The position numbers and the translations under genes were made by a program. From positions 1 to 28,930 of the forward strand of contig JAICZB010000006.1 of NCBI GenBank assembly GCA_025933895.1: a DNA stretch of 28,930 nucleotides, given 5' to 3'. The notes under the pieces were generated by a model. It was not told the DNA's origin and did not search any database. It saw nothing but the letters and a program-made list of their open reading frames with translations. Below are positions 14,247 through 21,795 of the stretch, in pieces. This DNA is from Thermoleophilia bacterium. Its GTDB lineage: Bacteria; Actinomycetota; Thermoleophilia; Gaiellales; Gaiellaceae. Positions within the stretch are counted from its first letter, which is position 1; the number at the start of each line of letters is the position of its first letter.

Positions 14247-14537
14247 CTAGAGCTTCTTGATGATGTTCTCGGCCTCGTCGCGGGTGAACGCGCGCAGCGT
14301 CTCGGTCTGCTCGGCGCCGTGGTGGCTGAGCTTCGTGACGATCTCGAGGGCCGTGTCGTCGTCGGGAGCCTCGAAGACCTCGACCACGTCGTAGCGCCCG
14401 AGCGTCACCCAGACGCCGACGAGCCGGCCGCCGGCCTCCTCGATCTCCCGCTCGCCGTCCTCGACCCGGTCGCGCCAGGCCGGCAGACCCATCCGCCCCT
14501 GCGAGGTCCAGCGGATCAGCGAGATGTAGTGCGGCAC
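14247..14537 (-). CDS. GYD-domain protein
   Basis: The 96-residue product matches the GYD family: MPHYISLIRWTSQG at the start, then LPAWRDRVEDGEREIEEAGGRLVGVWVTLG, and the naming motif in the form GRYDVVEVFEAPDD (about 48-61). A closing segment follows, TALEIVTKLSHHGAEQTETLRAF. These are small alpha/beta ferredoxin-like proteins with no agreed function, often near stress or cell-surface genes. The start is GTG at 14537, only 17 bases from the rluB ATG on the other strand, so the two promoters must overlap the neighbouring coding sequence. A weak -10 (GAAGAT) lies 6 bases before the GTG. The family call is good; the role is unknown. Confidence 0.85.
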   Translation of the reverse strand: MPHYISLIRWTSQGRMGLPAWRDRVEDGEREIEEAGGRLVGVWVTLGRYDVVEVFEAPDDDTALEIVTKLSHHGAEQTETLRAFTRDEAENIIKKL

Positions 14538-14542
14538 GCGCT

Positions 14543-14548
14543 TATCTT
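14543..14548 (+). promoter_or_regulatory. Candidate -10 box (TATCTT) for rluB, inside a 17-base divergent gap
   Basis: TATCTT lies 6 bases before the rluB ATG at 14555. On the other strand the same bases read AAGATA, and GAAGAT sits 6 bases before the GYD GTG. The two -10 elements thus share DNA, and any -35 for rluB lies within the GYD coding sequence. Confidence 0.45.
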
Positions 14549-14554
14549 CTCAGG

Positions 14555-15298
14555 ATGCGCCTGAATGCGTTTCTCGCGCGCGCCGGAGTGGCCTCGCGCA
14601 GGCGTGCCGACGAGCTGATCAAGGCCGGCCGGGTCACGGTCAACGGCGAGCCGGGGCAGCTCAACACCGACGTCGGAGCGCGCGACCGTGTCGCCGTCGA
14701 CGGGAAAGGCGTGGAGCGGCAGCGGCTCCGCTACGTCCTCCTCCACAAGCCGGCCGGCGTCCTCACGACGGCTCGAGACCCGCGCGGGCGGCCGACGGTC
14801 GTCCAGCTCGTGTCGGACGAGCCGCGAGTGGTCCCGGTGGGACGGCTCGACGCCGACACAACGGGGGCGCTCTTGCTCACGAACGACGGGCCGCTCGCGC
14901 ACCGGCTCGCCCACCCGCGCTACGGCGTCGAGAAGACGTACGTCGCCGAGGTCGAGGGCGACCCGGACGAGGACGCGCTGCGGCGACTGCGCGACGGCGT
15001 CGAGCTCGACGACGGCACCACCGCTCCGGCGCGCGCTCGCCGCCTCGGGCGCGGTCGCGTCGAGCTCGTCCTCCACGAGGGACGGAAGCACCAGGTCAAG
15101 AGGATGCTCGCCGCCGTCGGCCATCCCGTGACGCGGCTGCGCCGAAGCGCGTACGCCGACCTGACGCTGGAGGGGATCGAGCCCGGCGCGTGGCGCGAGC
15201 TCGACCCCGCCGAGGTCGAAGCGCTCAGGGAAGCGTCGGCGCGAGGCTCGGGGAGTGACAACTCGCGTTCCCGCCGGCAGCCTCCCCCTGCCAAGTAG
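14555..15298 (+). CDS. rluB: 23S rRNA pseudouridine synthase (RluB/RsuA family)
   Basis: The enzyme isomerises a uridine in 23S rRNA during large-subunit maturation. The 247-residue product has an N-terminal S4 RNA-binding domain (MRLNAFLARAGVASRRRADELI, GRVTVNG), then the catalytic core with LLHKPAGVLTTARDP and GRLDADTTGALLLTNDG, in which D99 is the nucleophile. Later segments YVAEVEG and LHEGRKHQVKRMLAAVGHPV also match the family. The tail after about 225 is Ser/Arg/Gln/Pro-rich and disordered. RluB is the likeliest member given its place next to scpA-scpB, which is a common gene order. RsuA or RluE cannot be fully excluded from sequence alone. Confidence 0.92.
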   Translation: MRLNAFLARAGVASRRRADELIKAGRVTVNGEPGQLNTDVGARDRVAVDGKGVERQRLRYVLLHKPAGVLTTARDPRGRPTVVQLVSDEPRVVPVGRLDADTTGALLLTNDGPLAHRLAHPRYGVEKTYVAEVEGDPDEDALRRLRDGVELDDGTTAPARARRLGRGRVELVLHEGRKHQVKRMLAAVGHPVTRLRRSAYADLTLEGIEPGAWRELDPAEVEALREASARGSGSDNSRSRRQPPPAK

Positions 15299-15339
15299 TA
15301 GCGTCGGGGCGACTGTTGCACTCGACCTAGGGGGGACGA

Positions 15340-17769
15340 ATGAACAGGGGAATCAGGAAAGCCGCGCTCGCGGCTTCGGTAGTCGCGGTCGTCGCCGTGG
15401 CGGCGGTCACCGCGACGCTCGGTGCCGCCGCACCCAGCGCCGCCGCGAAGAGCGCACCGACCACGTCGTCGTGCCGGCTCGGCAACGGCGTCAAGCACGT
15501 CGTCGAGATCCTGTTCGACAACACGCACTACAACCGGGACAACCCGAACGTGCTGTCCGACCTCGAGCAGATGCCGGCGCTCCACGACTTCATCACCGAC
15601 CACGGCACGCTGCTCTCGAACATGCATACGCCGCTGATCGCCCACACGGCCGACGACTCGCTGACGGGCTATACCGGCCTCTACGGCGACCGGCACGGCC
15701 AGGGCCTCACGAACACCTACGAGACCTACCTCTCGGACGGCTCGGTCGTCCCGCACTCGTCGTTCGCGTACTGGACGAGCACGTACGGCGTCGACCAGTT
15801 CCCGAACATGCCCTATTCGCCGAAGGTTCCCGCGGCCGGCTCGCCGCCCTCGACGCCGCCCGCCCCGTGGGTGCCTTTCACACGCGCGGGGTGCAACGTC
15901 GGCGACGTCTCGACCGCGAACATGGTGCTCGAGAACACGAACCCGGACCTGGCGAACTTCTTCGGCGCCGACTCGCCGGAAGTGCAGCAACTGAACGCCG
16001 ATCCGGACTCCTTCAAGGACCAGGAGACGAACGACTACGTCGGTCTCGGCGTTCACTGCGCGCAGGACGCGCCTTTCTGCGCGGACGCACAGGCGGTCAA
16101 GTTCGGCCAGACGACGCCGTCGCACACCGCGGTCTCGGACTCGCTTCCCGACGAGCCTGGCGGCTACCAGAACTTCCAGGCGCTCTTCGGCAGCAAGTAC
16201 CTCACGCCGCAGCTCGCCGCCGCTGCGAACTCGGGCGACGACCACGTGGCCAATGGTCACAGCTACCCGGTTCTCGATTCGCAGGGGAACCTGACCGATC
16301 TGAACGGCGTCACGATGACCGACTCGTTCATCCACAAGCCGGGCTTCCCGGGCTTCGGGCCGATCAGCGCATCACAGACCCTGGCCTACACGGCGGACAT
16401 GCTGGAAACGGGCGTGCCCGTCGTTTACGGCTACATCTCGGACGCCCACGAGCGGAAGGGTTTCAGTCAAACCGGCTGCACGAACCCGAGCAGCAGCAGT
16501 ACCGCGGCGGAGGGCCCTGCCGATCCCTGTTACAAGGCGACGCTGGCCTCGTACAACGCCGCGTTCGCGAAGTTCTTCCAGCGACTCTCCGACGACGGTA
16601 TCGACCCGTCGAACACGGTGTTCATGTTCAGTGCCGAGGAGGGTGACCACTTCGCCGGCGCGAACGTCGGCCGCACCGTCCAGCCGAGCTGTACCGGCGA
16701 CCCGGGCACGAGCGCTTACACGTGCTCGTATGCGTCGGCGGCCGGCGCCACGCCGCTGATCGGCGAGCAGCAGATCGACATCCACGGGCTGCTGCAGCAT
16801 CAGCTCGGCAACACCACGCCGTTCTACGACGAGCCGCAGGGCAACTCCGTCTTCATCACCGGGAATCCCGGGCCGACGGATCCGACGACCCGGCAGCTCG
16901 AGCGGGACTTCGGCAGTGCCCAGGCGTTCGACACGTACGACAACGCGACCGAGAACGTCGCGCAGTACGAGGTCGATCCGGCGGTCGAGCAACTCCTGCA
17001 CTTCGTCAACGCCGACCCGAACCGGACGCCGTCCTTCACTGTCTTCCCGAAGGGCGACTTCTTCCTGACCTCGGGGACGCAGGACACGCGGAGCAGCGTC
17101 GACGGCTGCCCGTCGGCGACCCCGGGGACGGCTGCCACAGCGTGCAGCTTCGTCAGCAACGGGTTCGCGTGGGATCACGGCTACTACGCGCCCGAGATCG
17201 ACAACACGTGGCTCGGTCTCGTCGGCCCGGGCGTCGCGAACAAGGGCGTCGACGGCCGCAGCGCCGCAGCCGGCCCGAGCTCGGCCGACGGCGCCAACTC
17301 CGACCCGAAGCTGGTGACGCAGATCGCCGATCCCGGCACGTGGGGGGACGAGACGGATCTGCGTCCGACGCTGCTCTCGCTCGTCGGGCTGAAGGACGAC
17401 TACGTCGGAGACGGGCGCGTCCTCGTCGAGGACCTCACCAACCCGCCCGACAAGTCCGGCCAACGGAAGTACGAGAGGCTCGCCGTCTGCTACAAGCAGC
17501 TCGACGCCAGCGTCGGCGTGTTCGGCACGGATCTGATCCTGGCCGACACGGCAGCCCTGAAGACGGGCTCGAGCAGCGACGACTCGACGTACGACTCGGT
17601 GCTCGGCGAGATCAAGTCGCTCGGCGCGGCTCGTGATGCGCTGGCGACCAAGATCAAGGGAGACCTGTTCGCCGCCGAGTTCGACAACCACCCGATCCCC
17701 GGCGCCGACGACCTCGAGAGCTGCGAGGGCGTCCTGGCGCAGGCGAACGCCCTAGCCGGACAGGGCTAG
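15340..17769 (+). CDS. Secreted alkaline-phosphatase-superfamily protein, substrate unknown
   Basis: The 809-residue product has a Sec-type signal (MNRGIRKAALAASVV, hydrophobic to about 30, probable cleavage after AAPSAAA near 36). The core looks like the alkaline phosphatase/sulfatase superfamily: EILFDNTH with D60 as a likely metal ligand; AHTADDSLTGYTGLYGDRHG at 101-120, the counterpart of the sulfatase CxPxR...TG block, with T103 in the nucleophile position; EEGDHFAG near 436; and WDHGYYAPEI near 611. It has about ten cysteines, consistent with export. AGGGGGGA at 15329-15336 is a strong ribosome site, unlike most genes here. The product could be a phosphodiesterase or phosphatase. It stops four bases short of the convergent trpS stop. 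Confidence 0.7.
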   Translation: MNRGIRKAALAASVVAVVAVAAVTATLGAAAPSAAAKSAPTTSSCRLGNGVKHVVEILFDNTHYNRDNPNVLSDLEQMPALHDFITDHGTLLSNMHTPLIAHTADDSLTGYTGLYGDRHGQGLTNTYETYLSDGSVVPHSSFAYWTSTYGVDQFPNMPYSPKVPAAGSPPSTPPAPWVPFTRAGCNVGDVSTANMVLENTNPDLANFFGADSPEVQQLNADPDSFKDQETNDYVGLGVHCAQDAPFCADAQAVKFGQTTPSHTAVSDSLPDEPGGYQNFQALFGSKYLTPQLAAAANSGDDHVANGHSYPVLDSQGNLTDLNGVTMTDSFIHKPGFPGFGPISASQTLAYTADMLETGVPVVYGYISDAHERKGFSQTGCTNPSSSSTAAEGPADPCYKATLASYNAAFAKFFQRLSDDGIDPSNTVFMFSAEEGDHFAGANVGRTVQPSCTGDPGTSAYTCSYASAAGATPLIGEQQIDIHGLLQHQLGNTTPFYDEPQGNSVFITGNPGPTDPTTRQLERDFGSAQAFDTYDNATENVAQYEVDPAVEQLLHFVNADPNRTPSFTVFPKGDFFLTSGTQDTRSSVDGCPSATPGTAATACSFVSNGFAWDHGYYAPEIDNTWLGLVGPGVANKGVDGRSAAAGPSSADGANSDPKLVTQIADPGTWGDETDLRPTLLSLVGLKDDYVGDGRVLVEDLTNPPDKSGQRKYERLAVCYKQLDASVGVFGTDLILADTAALKTGSSSDDSTYDSVLGEIKSLGAARDALATKIKGDLFAAEFDNHPIPGADDLESCEGVLAQANALAGQG

Positions 17770-17773
17770 CGCG

Positions 17774-18811
17774 CTAGAGGCCACGTGGGCGGGCCGCCCC
17801 GAAAAGGCGGCCCGCCTCGGCCTTCACGAAGCCCATCCGCTCGTACATCGCCTCGAGCGTCGGCTCGCTCGCCCGCCGCGCCTTCTCGGCCCCGACCGCG
17901 AGCAGCCGCTGCAGCTCCCGCTCGTCGGCCCGGAGCTCGCGGTAGCGCTCCTGAATCGGGGCGAGGAGCGCGACGACGGCCTCGCCGACGGCCTCCTTGA
18001 AGTCGCCGTAGCCGGAGCCGTCGAAGCGGCGCTCGAGCTCGGCGACCGGCTCCGCCGTCGCGACGGACATGATCTCGAGGAGGTTCGAGATGCCCGCCTT
18101 TGCTTCCGGATCGTGGCGGATCTCCTTCTCCGAATCGGTGACCGCCGTCTTGAACTTCTTCCGGATCACGTCGGACTCGTCCGTGATGTACACGGCACCT
18201 TGCTCGGTCGAGAGCGTGGTCGACATCTTCTTGGCCGGCTCCTGCAGATCCATCACGCGCCCACCGACCTCTGGAAAGACGCCCTGGGGGATCGTGAAGG
18301 TCTCGCCGTAGCGGTAGTTGAAGCGTTCGGCGATGTCCCGCGTCAGCTCGAGATGCTGACGTTGGTCGTCGCCGATCGGGACGATGTCTGTCCGGTAGAG
18401 GAGGATGTCGCCGGCCATCAGCACCGGATACGTGAAGAGCCCGGCCGAGACGAACTCATGGGCATCGGCCTTCTCCTTGAACTGCGTCATCCGTCCGAGC
18501 TGCCCGTAGCTCGTCACCGCGCTCAGCAGCCAAGCCGCCTCGGCATGGGCCGTGACGTGGCTCTGAGCGAAGATCGTCGAGCGCTCGGCATCCAGGCCTG
18601 TCGCGAACAGGAGTGCCGCCACGTCGAGCGTGGACTCGTGGAAGTCCCGAGGGTCGTACTCGACGGTGATCGAGTGGAGATCGACGATGCAGAAGAAGCC
18701 GTCGCCCTGTTCTTGCGTCGCGGCGTACTGACGGAAGCCGCCCGAGTAGTTCCCCAGCGTCTTTCGGCCGGTTGCCTGGATGCCGGAGAAGATGCGGGGC
18801 TCGTCGGCCAT
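17774..18811 (-). CDS. trpS: Tryptophanyl-tRNA synthetase
   Basis: The 345-residue class I synthetase charges tRNA-Trp. The HIGH-equivalent is TLGN at 18-21 in ATGRKTLGNYSGG, as in Bacillus-type TrpRS (TIGN). MAGDILLY (D134) and VPIGDDQRQHLELTRDIAERFN shape the tryptophan and ATP sites. The KMSKS loop reads KMSTT at 194-198, in AKKMSTTLSTEQGAVYI, a variant I recall from actinobacterial TrpRS. The C-terminal helical part is intact and ends GAARPRGL. The ATG at 18811 lies 8 bases after CAGAAT and has no T-box leader or attenuator upstream, because aroF starts only 28 bases away on the other strand. Confidence 0.95.
   Translation of the reverse strand: MADEPRIFSGIQATGRKTLGNYSGGFRQYAATQEQGDGFFCIVDLHSITVEYDPRDFHESTLDVAALLFATGLDAERSTIFAQSHVTAHAEAAWLLSAVTSYGQLGRMTQFKEKADAHEFVSAGLFTYPVLMAGDILLYRTDIVPIGDDQRQHLELTRDIAERFNYRYGETFTIPQGVFPEVGGRVMDLQEPAKKMSTTLSTEQGAVYITDESDVIRKKFKTAVTDSEKEIRHDPEAKAGISNLLEIMSVATAEPVAELERRFDGSGYGDFKEAVGEAVVALLAPIQERYRELRADERELQRLLAVGAEKARRASEPTLEAMYERMGFVKAEAGRLFGAARPRGL
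17788..17816. terminator. Perfect 11-bp hairpin at the convergent phosphatase-like/trpS junction
   Basis: GGCGGGCCGCC (17788-17798), a 7-base loop CCGAAAA, and GGCGGCCCGCC (17806-17816) make a perfect, almost all-GC stem. It lies 18 bases after the plus-strand stop and inside the last 15 codons of trpS, encoding GRLFGAARP. It can serve both transcripts as a terminator without a U tract. The placement within coding sequence is unusual. Confidence 0.6.
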
Positions 18812-18819
18812 GGAGGGTG

Positions 18820-18833
18820 ATTCTGCCTAAGCT
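18820..18833. promoter_or_regulatory. Back-to-back -10 boxes for trpS (minus) and aroF (plus)
   Basis: On the minus strand CAGAAT (18825-18820) lies 8 bases before the trpS ATG. On the plus strand TAAGCT (18828-18833) lies 6 bases before the aroF ATG. The two boxes are two bases apart in a 28-base gap, so RNA polymerase can hardly occupy both at once. Confidence 0.45.
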
Positions 18834-18839
18834 GTTCCG

Positions 18840-19880
18840 ATGGCTGTCACAGGCGCCCCCGAGCTGCTGATCGTGATGGGCGCGAGCGCCACGCAGGAGC
18901 AGGTGGACGAAGTCGTCGCGCGGCTCGACGAGGCAGGCTGCTCGGCGCTCGTCACGCCCGGCCGCGAGGCGACCGTGATCGGCGCGATCGGCGAACGGGA
19001 GTTGCTCGCGACGCTGCCGCTCGAGGGCTTTGCGGGCGTCGAGCAGGTGCTGCCGATTCTCAAGCCGTACAAGCTCGTCTCGCGCGAGCTCTCCCCGGAT
19101 CCCACGGTGATCGAGGCGCGCGGCCGCCGCATCGGCGACGGCTACTTCGGCTTCATCGCGGGCCCGTGCACGGTCGAGACACGGGAACAGACGCTCGAGA
19201 CCGCGCGAGCCGTCGCCGCCGAGGGCGTGACGATGCTGCGCGGGGGCGCCTTCAAGCCGCGTACCTCGCCGTACGCCTTCCAGGGGCTGGGGGACGAGGC
19301 GCTCGAGATCCTCAAGGAGGCGCGCGAGGAGACGGGGCTGCCGCTCGTGACGGAGCTCATGGATCCGCGCCACGTCGAGTCGGTCGTCGGGGCGGCGGAC
19401 GTGATCCAGATCGGCGCCCGCAACATGTCGAACTTCTCGCTGCTCTCCGAGGTCGGCCGCACCCCGAAGCCCGTCCTGCTCAAACGCGGCCTCTCCTCGA
19501 CGGTCGAGGACCTGCTGATGGCGGCGGAGTACATCGTCAAGGAGGGGAACTCCGAGGTGATCCTCTGCGAGCGCGGGATCAAGACGTTCGAGACGGCCAC
19601 TCGGTTCACGCTCGACATCGGCGCGATCCCCGTGCTGAAGCAGGAGACGCACCTGCCCGTCATCGTCGACCCGTCCCATCCGGCCGGCCGGCGCGACCTC
19701 GTCCTGCCGCTCGCGCGCGCAGCCGTCGCGGCCGGCGCCGACGGGATCATCGTCGAGGTGCACCCCCGGCCGGAGGAGGCACTGTGCGACGCCGCACAGC
19801 AGATCCCGACCTCCGAGTTCCGCGACTTCTCCGACGAGATCCGCGCGCTCGCGTCCCTCATGGGCCGCACGATCGGTTGA
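18840..19880 (+). CDS. aroF: 3-deoxy-7-phosphoheptulonate (DAHP) synthase, type I-beta with N-terminal regulatory domain
   Basis: This enzyme joins phosphoenolpyruvate and erythrose 4-phosphate, the first step of the shikimate pathway. Residues 1 to about 75 form the ferredoxin-like regulatory domain seen in Thermotoga-type enzymes (LLIVMGASATQEQVDEVVARL...EQVLPI), which gives feedback control by Tyr or Phe. The barrel follows: FIAGPCTVET with metal ligand C110, LRGGAFKPRTSPYAFQG (133-149), LLKRG at 213-217, CERGIKTF, VDPSHPAGRR with H280, and IIVEVHP with E306. Its length of 346 is typical. It heads the aroF-aroA-cmk-plsC-der-gpsA run; its stop overlaps the aroA TTG as TTGA. Confidence 0.96.
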   Translation: MAVTGAPELLIVMGASATQEQVDEVVARLDEAGCSALVTPGREATVIGAIGERELLATLPLEGFAGVEQVLPILKPYKLVSRELSPDPTVIEARGRRIGDGYFGFIAGPCTVETREQTLETARAVAAEGVTMLRGGAFKPRTSPYAFQGLGDEALEILKEAREETGLPLVTELMDPRHVESVVGAADVIQIGARNMSNFSLLSEVGRTPKPVLLKRGLSSTVEDLLMAAEYIVKEGNSEVILCERGIKTFETATRFTLDIGAIPVLKQETHLPVIVDPSHPAGRRDLVLPLARAAVAAGADGIIVEVHPRPEEALCDAAQQIPTSEFRDFSDEIRALASLMGRTIG

Positions 19881-21154
19881 GGATCGAGCCGGCCACTTCC
19901 CTTGTCGGGCACGTCATCGTGCCCGGGGACAAGTCCATCTCGCACCGCGCCGTCCTGATCGGCGCGCTCGGCGAGGGGGAGACGCGTGTGCTCGGCTTCG
20001 GCCGCTCGGGCGACACGCAGGCGAGTGTGGACGCCGTGCGCGCGCTCGGCGCCGAGATCGAGGACGTCGGCGAGGAGGAGCTCGCCGTGCGGGGAGTCGG
20101 GCTCCGCGGCCTGCGTCCCGGCAGCGTCGACTGCCGCAACGCCGGCACGCTCATGCGGCTCCTCACCGGCGTCCTCGCGGGACAGGAGGGCGAGTTCACG
20201 CTGACGGGGGACGAGTCCCTGACACCGAGACCGATGGAACGGGTCGCGGCGCCGCTGCGACGGATGGGGGCAGACGTCGAGACGACCGACGGGCATGCGC
20301 CGCTCGTCGTCCGCGGCTCGGGCGCGCTGCGCGGGATCGAGATCGAGCCCGAGGTGGCGAGCGCTCAGGTGAAGTCGGCGATCCTCCTCGCCGGCCTCAA
20401 CGCGGAAGGGCCGACCACGGTCGTCGAGCGGATCCAGACGCGCGACCACACGGAGCGGATGCTCGAGGCCGCGGGCGCACGCGTGCGACGGAGGGGGCAC
20501 TCGGTGACCGTCGAGCCCGCCGGCTCGCTGCGGCTCGAGGAGGTCGTCGTGCCGGGGGACTTCTCCTCCGCCGCGCCGCTGCTCGTGGCCGCCGCGCTCG
20601 TGCCGGGCAGCGACCTCACGATCCACGACCTCGGCGTCAATCCGCGCCGCACCGGCCTGCTCGACGTGCTCGAGCGGATGGGCGCGCGCGTCTCCGTCTT
20701 CGAGCGGCGGCGCGTGGGTGGCGAGCCGGTCGCGTCGGTGCAGGTGCAGCCGGGGGAGCTCATCGCCACGGAGGTCGCCGCCGGCGAGGTGCCGGGCCTC
20801 GTCGACGAGCTGCCGTTGCTCGCACTCCTCGCGTCACACGCGCGCGGCGAGACGCGCGTCTCCGGTGCCGGCGAGCTGCGCGTGAAGGAGACTGACCGCA
20901 TCGAGGCCGTGACCGACGGCCTCCGTCCGCTCGGCGCCAGGATCCGCTCGCAGCCCGACGGCTGGACGGTCACCGGCGTCCCGGCCCGTCTGCGGGGCGG
21001 CCGGGTCGACGCCCGCGGCGACCACCGCATCGCGATGCTCGGCGCCGTCGCGGGCCTCGCCTCGCGCGAGGGCGTCGCGATCGAGGGCGCCGACACGGCC
21101 GCTATAAGCTTCCCCGGCTTCTACGAGCTCCTGGATTCGGTGACGAGGCGTTAG
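19877..21154 (+). CDS. aroA: 3-phosphoshikimate 1-carboxyvinyltransferase (EPSP synthase)
   Basis: AroA transfers the enolpyruvyl group of PEP to shikimate 3-phosphate, the sixth shikimate step. I start at the TTG that overlaps the aroF stop, giving 425 residues with MRIEPATSLVGH before the conserved VPGDKSISHR (K19). CRNAGTLMRLLTG follows at about 86-98; in E. coli the same segment is GNAGTAMRPL, so the glyphosate-loop proline is Leu95 here. TGDESLTPRPM, VASAQVKSAIL, the PGDFSSAAPLL turn, VDELPLLALLA and VKETDRIE (337-343) complete both halves of the inside-out barrel. DHRIAML closes the active site. The frame runs open into aroF upstream, but the protein homology starts here. Confidence 0.95.
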   Translation: MRIEPATSLVGHVIVPGDKSISHRAVLIGALGEGETRVLGFGRSGDTQASVDAVRALGAEIEDVGEEELAVRGVGLRGLRPGSVDCRNAGTLMRLLTGVLAGQEGEFTLTGDESLTPRPMERVAAPLRRMGADVETTDGHAPLVVRGSGALRGIEIEPEVASAQVKSAILLAGLNAEGPTTVVERIQTRDHTERMLEAAGARVRRRGHSVTVEPAGSLRLEEVVVPGDFSSAAPLLVAAALVPGSDLTIHDLGVNPRRTGLLDVLERMGARVSVFERRRVGGEPVASVQVQPGELIATEVAAGEVPGLVDELPLLALLASHARGETRVSGAGELRVKETDRIEAVTDGLRPLGARIRSQPDGWTVTGVPARLRGGRVDARGDHRIAMLGAVAGLASREGVAIEGADTAAISFPGFYELLDSVTRR

Positions 21155-21159
21155 ACGCG

Positions 21160-21795
21160 ATGGTGGTGGCGATCGACGGGCCCGCAGGCGCGGGGAAGAG
21201 CACGGTGGCGCGGGCGCTCGCGGAGCGCCTCGGCTTCCGCTACCTCGACACGGGCGCGATGTACCGGGCGCTCACCTGGCTCGCGATGCAACGCGGCCTG
21301 GATCTCGGCAACGCCCAGGGACTGGCCGAGCTCGCGCGCGAGTACCCGGTCCTCTTCTCCGACGAGGATCGCGTCTGGATCGGCGGCACGGACGTCACGT
21401 CCTCGATCCGCGAGACCCGCGTCGACCGGATGGTTCCCGTCGTGGCGCGTCATCCGGCCGTGCGCGAGGTGATGCGCGAGCGGCAGCGCGAGCTCGGGCG
21501 TGACGGCGACGTCGTGATCGAGGGACGCGACATCGGAACCGTCGTCGCTCCCGACGCCGAGGTGAAGGTGTTCCTCGTCGCCGACCGCGAAGAGCGGGCG
21601 AAGCGGCGCGTGGCCGAGCGGCCCGGCATCGGCGCCGACGCGCTCGCCACCGACCTGCGTCTCCGGGACGAGAGCGACGCGGCGCGGATGCAGCCGGCGG
21701 CCGACGCGACCGAGATCGACACGACGAGCCTCGAGGTCGAGGATGTCGTCGACCGGATCGAGGCGCTCGTCGACGAGCGCTCGCCCGCGGCGTGA
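21160..21795 (+). CDS. cmk: Cytidylate kinase
   Basis: Cmk phosphorylates CMP and dCMP with ATP, supplying CDP for nucleic acid and CDP-lipid synthesis. The 211-residue product has the P-loop GPAGAGKST at 7-15, then RYLDTGAMYRALTWLA, the conserved substrate region TRVDRMVPVVARHPAVREVMRERQREL, VIEGRDIGTVVAPDAEVKVFL and the lid Arg/Asp block RLRDESDAAR. All key family residues are present. It starts five bases after the aroA stop and ends in a GTGA overlap with plsC, so it is inside one operon. The order aroA-cmk-plsC-der is familiar from several actinobacteria. Confidence 0.96.
   Translation: MVVAIDGPAGAGKSTVARALAERLGFRYLDTGAMYRALTWLAMQRGLDLGNAQGLAELAREYPVLFSDEDRVWIGGTDVTSSIRETRVDRMVPVVARHPAVREVMRERQRELGRDGDVVIEGRDIGTVVAPDAEVKVFLVADREERAKRRVAERPGIGADALATDLRLRDESDAARMQPAADATEIDTTSLEVEDVVDRIEALVDERSPAA

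Noticed and set aside
14131..14250. Possible 39-residue ORF (GTG start with GAGG six bases upstream) between scpB and the GYD gene
   Set aside because: No recognisable pattern, weak codon bias, and it lies across an inverted repeat that better fits a transcript end; kept only as a note.
18750..18760. Missing His of HIGH in TrpRS (TLGN)
   Set aside because: TrpRS of Bacillus type has TIGN at this place, so Thr is normal.
18812..18839. T-box or trp attenuator before trpS
   Set aside because: The gap is 28 bases and is filled by two -10-like boxes.
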